NCBI GenBank assembly: GCA_965200005.1
Contig: OZ241331.1
Coordinates: 2,046,001-2,110,000 of the forward strand
Origin: Aldehydirespirator sp965200005
Lineage (GTDB): Bacteria > Actinomycetota > Acidimicrobiia > Acidimicrobiales > Aldehydirespiratoraceae
Direction of reading: 5' to 3'
DNA length: 64,000 bases
Part shown: positions 61,142 to 64,000 of the stretch, piece by piece
Position numbering within the stretch: position 1 is the stretch's first letter
Layout: the number at the start of each line of letters is the position of its first letter
Notes under the pieces: generated by a model
Databases searched by the model: none
What the model was told of the DNA's origin: nothing
Seen by the model: only the letters and a program-made list of their open reading frames with translations
Made by a program: the position numbers and the translations under genes

Positions 61142-61981
61142 ATGGGATACACCTGCTTCGAGATAGACGAATCGGATGCAGTTGCACACTTGCGGCTCAG
61201 TCGTGGTGACCAACTCAACACCATGATCCCGGAGTTCTGGTCGGAGCTTCCTGAGATCGTTAACGAACTGTCGGATTCGGGACGGGCTCGTGTCCTGGTG
61301 ATCTCATCGACCGGGCGTCACTTCTGTGCCGGTATGGATCTTGCTGTCTTTGGCGGTGGTGACGGTTTGGGGAGATCGTCGGTGGAGATCGGTAGGCGTC
61401 AGGCCAACTTCCGGTTGAACCTGCATCACCTTCAGCGTGCGTTCAGCTGCCTTGAAGAGGCTCGGATGCCTGTTCTGATTGCTATCCAGGGTGCTTGTGT
61501 GGGTGGTGCGGTCGACTTTGTTACTGCCGCGGATTGCCGCTATGCGACTGCAAATGCCTGGTTCTCGATTCATGAGATCAACATCGGGATGACCGCCGAT
61601 GTCGGTACTTTGCAGCGGCTTCCCAAGCTGGTTCCAGACGGTGTAGCGCGTGAGTACGCATACACGGGTAGGCGTATGGGCGCGAGCCGGGCACGTGAGC
61701 TCGGTCTGGTGAACGAGGTCTACGACGATCACTCTTCAATGATGGATGCTGTTATGGGCATCGCCGCCGAGATCGCCAGCAAGTCACCCCTGGCTTTGCA
61801 CGGCACCAAAGAGGCACTCAACTACAGCCGCGACCACAGCGTTGAGGAGTCCCTGCGACATATAGCCCTATGGCAGGCCGGAATGTTCCACCCGACTGAC
61901 CTCACTGAATCCCTAGTAGCCCAATCCGAAAAGCGTCCCCCCAACTACGCCAACCTCCCCCAACTAAACCGCGGCCTCTGA
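61142..61981 (+). CDS. Delta(3,5)-delta(2,4)-dienoyl-CoA isomerase-like crotonase
   Basis: This 279-residue crotonase-family protein has HFCAGMDLAVF near residue 60, then Asp125 (GGAVDFVTAAD), Glu145 (HEINIGM) and Asp153 (ADVGTLQRLP). These three match in kind and spacing the catalytic Asp176, Glu196 and Asp204 of rat dienoyl-CoA isomerase as I know it, which moves double bonds of 3,5-dienoyl-CoA during beta-oxidation of unsaturated fatty acids. The ATG at 61142 is six bases after TAGGCT (61130-61135), so it is probably leaderless. Confidence 0.85.
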   Translation: MGYTCFEIDESDAVAHLRLSRGDQLNTMIPEFWSELPEIVNELSDSGRARVLVISSTGRHFCAGMDLAVFGGGDGLGRSSVEIGRRQANFRLNLHHLQRAFSCLEEARMPVLIAIQGACVGGAVDFVTAADCRYATANAWFSIHEINIGMTADVGTLQRLPKLVPDGVAREYAYTGRRMGASRARELGLVNEVYDDHSSMMDAVMGIAAEIASKSPLALHGTKEALNYSRDHSVEESLRHIALWQAGMFHPTDLTESLVAQSEKRPPNYANLPQLNRGL

Positions 61982-62347
61982 CTCTGTAACCGACCTGGTA
62001 CTCCTGCCGTGTCACAGCGAAAAAAGTGATGCCGCAAGCGCGTGCTGTGAATCATGGTTTATAATCCGATGACATCACGCCATCTGTAAATGATTGTGAT
62101 GCTATAGCCATCCGGCCGATCAAGTGACGATGACGGCAACCAGCGCAGACGGAGCCGTACGAGTAGGGAGTACTCAGATGGAGTCAGCGATGCATTCAAG
62201 CGGACTTTCAAACCCAGCAAGCACGCCTGCCGATGCGACGCCTTCACCACGATCTGGGGATCCCGCTACGCCTCTCGTGCCCGAGACGCCTCGGGGCCAC
62301 AGCGCCTAGCGAGCGACATCGGTCAACACCGGCGGAACAGGCCAGGC
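61982..62347. other. Unassigned intergenic region with long inverted repeat
   Basis: About 366 bases without a convincing gene. TCACAGC (62010-62016) can pair with GCTGTGA (62043-62049) across 26 bases. TTTATAAT and TGCTATAG further on look like -10 elements, and the DNA up to about 62110 is more AT-rich than its surroundings. A 61-codon open frame at 62124-62309 is Ser/Pro/Ala-rich, has no clear ribosome site, and is not called. Confidence 0.4.
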
Positions 62348-62950
62348 GTGCCGCGGATTATGGGGCTGGACGATCTTGGGTTTGGGTGGCTTCATGAAGG
62401 TGAGGCGGCTAAGGCAGTACGCGCTTTCAAGTACGGTCGTATTACGGCACTAGTCACCCCGCTTGCTGACAGGCTTGATGTGATCGCGCCATGCGGCGAA
62501 CAAATCACCTGGATTCCGGGCAGCACGCAGCGCCGGCGTCGCCGTGGCTTTGACCCAGCGGAACTCCTGGCAAGAGCCCTGGCGCGCCGACGTAGCGTGC
62601 CTGCAAGACGGATGCTGCGACGTCGCGATCACTCACCACAGACGGCCCGGGATCGTGAGGGTCGCCTTGTAGGACCCGATCTGGAAGCCTGCGGGCCTTC
62701 GCTCTCGGGATGCGTACTGGTAATAGATGATGTTTGCACCACGGGTTCAACACTGCGGGTTGCTGCGGCAGCGTTACGCCAACATGGCGCGAACAGCGTG
62801 GTAGCAGCGGTGGCCACACTCTCTGAAGGGGGTCACACGCCAGCAGCAGGGGAGGCTCGACATGAGGTTGCAACACTCTCGGAGGGCGATATGTCGCAGC
62901 GGGCGCTAGTAGCCGACCGTACCTCTACGATGGCGCGCAGGCGCGGGTAA
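62348..62950 (+). CDS. ComF-like phosphoribosyltransferase-domain protein
   Basis: The 200-residue protein has the ComF order: LHEGEAAKAVRAFKYGR near residue 15, then RRRRRGFDPAELLARAL and the PRPP-binding VLVIDDVCTTGSTLRVAA near residue 125. The N-terminal zinc finger of many ComF proteins is absent. The last 45 residues are variable and contain two similar ATLSEG pieces. ComF members serve DNA uptake in competent bacteria, but many exist elsewhere with unknown role. The GTG at 62348 is a moderate guess. Confidence 0.75.
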   Translation: MPRIMGLDDLGFGWLHEGEAAKAVRAFKYGRITALVTPLADRLDVIAPCGEQITWIPGSTQRRRRRGFDPAELLARALARRRSVPARRMLRRRDHSPQTARDREGRLVGPDLEACGPSLSGCVLVIDDVCTTGSTLRVAAAALRQHGANSVVAAVATLSEGGHTPAAGEARHEVATLSEGDMSQRALVADRTSTMARRRG

Positions 62951-62967
62951 GGGGAGCCGTTCAGAAA

Positions 62968-63597
62968 ATGGAGATCTCAATTAGCAGCCGCCATGCGGCC
63001 GTTACGGCGGGCCTTGAGAAGGCCGTGAAAGCCAAGATCGGTCACCTTGACCACTACTTCGAGCGGCTCGATAAGGCCGAAGTGCACTTCGACGAGGCAC
63101 GCAACGCCCGCATCGTTGATCGTGACACTTGCGAAGTGACTCTCTCAGGGGGTGGGCATCACCTGCGCTGCAAGGTCAACGCACCAGATGCCTTTACCGC
63201 ACTCGACATGGCGGAAGCAAAGCTGCTGCGACAGATACGCAAGCTGCGCACCAAACTCCAGAAGCGTCATCACGGGCGCGGCGAGACGATCCGCAACGGA
63301 TTCGATGCTGTTGGTGGCAGCGATGTGGTCACAACCCCCGACGGGGCAGCCACAACAGCACAGAGCGATTCTTTGGACTTGCCCGAAGACGAAGACGAAG
63401 ACGATGACGAGTACGCGCTTCGCATCGTCAAGACAAAGCGATTCCACCTTGGCCCGCTGACGCCCGACGAAGCCGCCCTCAAGATGGATCTCCTCGGACA
63501 CGGTTTCTTCTTCTTCATCAACTCAACTACCGGACGTTCAGCCGTGGTTTACCGTCGTGATGATGGCGCTGTCGGGCTGATCGACGAGGCCGGCTAG
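62968..63597 (+). CDS. hpf: Long-form ribosome hibernation promoting factor
   Basis: Hpf joins ribosomes into inactive 100S dimers in resting cells. The 209-residue protein has the N-terminal ribosome-binding domain (MEISISSRHAAVTAGLEKAV, KVNAPDAFTALDMAEAKL), a linker with a run of Glu and Asp, and the C-terminal dimerising domain (RIVKTKRFHLGPLTPDEAAL, GHGFFFFINSTTGRSAVVYR). This is the long form. It lies directly before secA, an order common in actinobacteria. Confidence 0.94.
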   Translation: MEISISSRHAAVTAGLEKAVKAKIGHLDHYFERLDKAEVHFDEARNARIVDRDTCEVTLSGGGHHLRCKVNAPDAFTALDMAEAKLLRQIRKLRTKLQKRHHGRGETIRNGFDAVGGSDVVTTPDGAATTAQSDSLDLPEDEDEDDDEYALRIVKTKRFHLGPLTPDEAALKMDLLGHGFFFFINSTTGRSAVVYRRDDGAVGLIDEAG

Positions 63598-63614
63598 GGG
63601 ATAGGGGCAGTCAA

Positions 63615-64000
63615 GTGGTTTCGCTGTTCAAGCGCGTCCTTCGTTCGGGGGAGAGTCGCAAACTCAAGGCAATGCAGGCGCTAGTTCCTGACATCAACGC
63701 CCTTGAACCCGAGATCAAGCGCCTTAGCGATGATGGGTTGCGCGCCCGTACCGGCGAGTTCCGGGGACGCCTCGATCGTGGCGAAACGCCAGCTGATCTG
63801 CTTGTGGAGGCGTTCGCGGTGGTGCGTGAAGCCGCATGGCGGGTGCTGGGGCAGCGTCACTATGACGTGCAGCTTGTAGGTGGCGCAGCTTTGCACTTTG
63901 GCATGGTCGCTGAGATGCGCACCGGTGAGGGTAAGACGCTCACGTCCACGCTTCCCGTCTATCTCACCGGGTTGACCGGTAAGGGCGTGCATGTTGTAAC
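63615..64000 (+). CDS. secA: Preprotein translocase ATPase SecA, N-terminal part (cut by window end)
   Basis: SecA drives export of proteins through SecYEG. The visible 128 codons from the GTG at 63615 read VSLFKRVLRSGESRKLKAMQ, then INALEPEIKRLSDDGLRART, and reach the Walker A region MRTGEGKTLTSTLPVYL. This is clear SecA sequence. A purine-rich GGGGATAGGGG lies before the start. The rest lies beyond the window. Confidence 0.93.
   Translation, partial: MVSLFKRVLRSGESRKLKAMQALVPDINALEPEIKRLSDDGLRARTGEFRGRLDRGETPADLLVEAFAVVREAAWRVLGQRHYDVQLVGGAALHFGMVAEMRTGEGKTLTSTLPVYLTGLTGKGVHVV

Noticed and set aside
62124..62309. A 61-codon frame upstream of the ComF-like gene
   Set aside because: It is low complexity and lacks a clear ribosome site.
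1..64000. CRISPR arrays, tRNA genes, insertion sequences
   Set aside because: I read the gaps for regular repeats, cloverleaf ends and transposase motifs and saw none that I could support.

Overview
This window is chromosomal DNA from a high-GC actinobacterium, most likely a member of the Acidimicrobiia (an inference from gene content; I ran no search). The evidence is the run rpsB-tsf-pyrH-frr-cdsA-dxr-rseP-ispG-rimP-nusA-infB-rbfA-truB-ribF, the actinobacterial form of SerC, a short LeuB, many GTG and TTG starts, and many genes with a TANNNT hexamer 6-8 bases before the start codon, as expected for leaderless mRNAs.

Layout. 1-5.9 kb: CoA-thioester genes. A 101-residue unknown protein, an acyl-CoA ligase and a crotonase lie on the minus strand; a domain-swapped CaiB-type protein and a carboxyltransferase lie on the plus strand. 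5.9-13.1 kb: serC, an aminotransferase, an S9 peptidase, an acidic membrane protein and a beta-propeller lipoprotein. 13.1-16.1 kb: a scrambled accessory patch. It holds the N-terminal half of a GNAT acetyltransferase, a frameshifted C45-family pseudogene, an AbrB/PIN toxin-antitoxin pair, and a membrane coiled-coil protein fused in frame to the missing C-terminal half of the GNAT. 16.1-18.2 kb: leuD and leuC.

18.2-30.3 kb: a galactoside/sugar-acid island with a 2-keto-3-deoxy-sugar kinase, a FadR-type regulator, a galactonate-dehydratase-like enolase-superfamily enzyme, an ABC sugar importer whose first permease is broken, a GH36 alpha-galactosidase and a GH2 beta-galactosidase. Together they could release galactose and pass galactonate into a De Ley-Doudoroff-type route. 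Galactose dehydrogenase and the aldolase are not in the window.

30.4-38 kb: greA with a small membrane protein, a leuB-ilvE-cimA branched-chain operon behind a leaderless leader peptide and terminator (probable attenuator), a conserved unknown, two tandem RDD genes that both carry a disabling lesion, and gltX. 38-55.4 kb: a degenerate M23 protein, then the translation, isoprenoid, lipid and RNA-maturation block ending in ribF. InfB has a Pro/Arg-rich linker of about 450 residues. 55.4-64 kb: pepN, a DrrAB-like ABC exporter, an adenosine-kinase-like PfkB enzyme, a dienoyl-CoA isomerase, a ComF-like phosphoribosyltransferase, hpf and the start of secA.

I found no CRISPR array, rRNA, tRNA, prophage or obvious defence system. 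The most unusual signals are the scrambled GNAT/C45/toxin-antitoxin patch, the attenuator before leuB, the FadR regulator's start region with two Shine-Dalgarno sites, and the fact that every frameshift seen is a single extra base.
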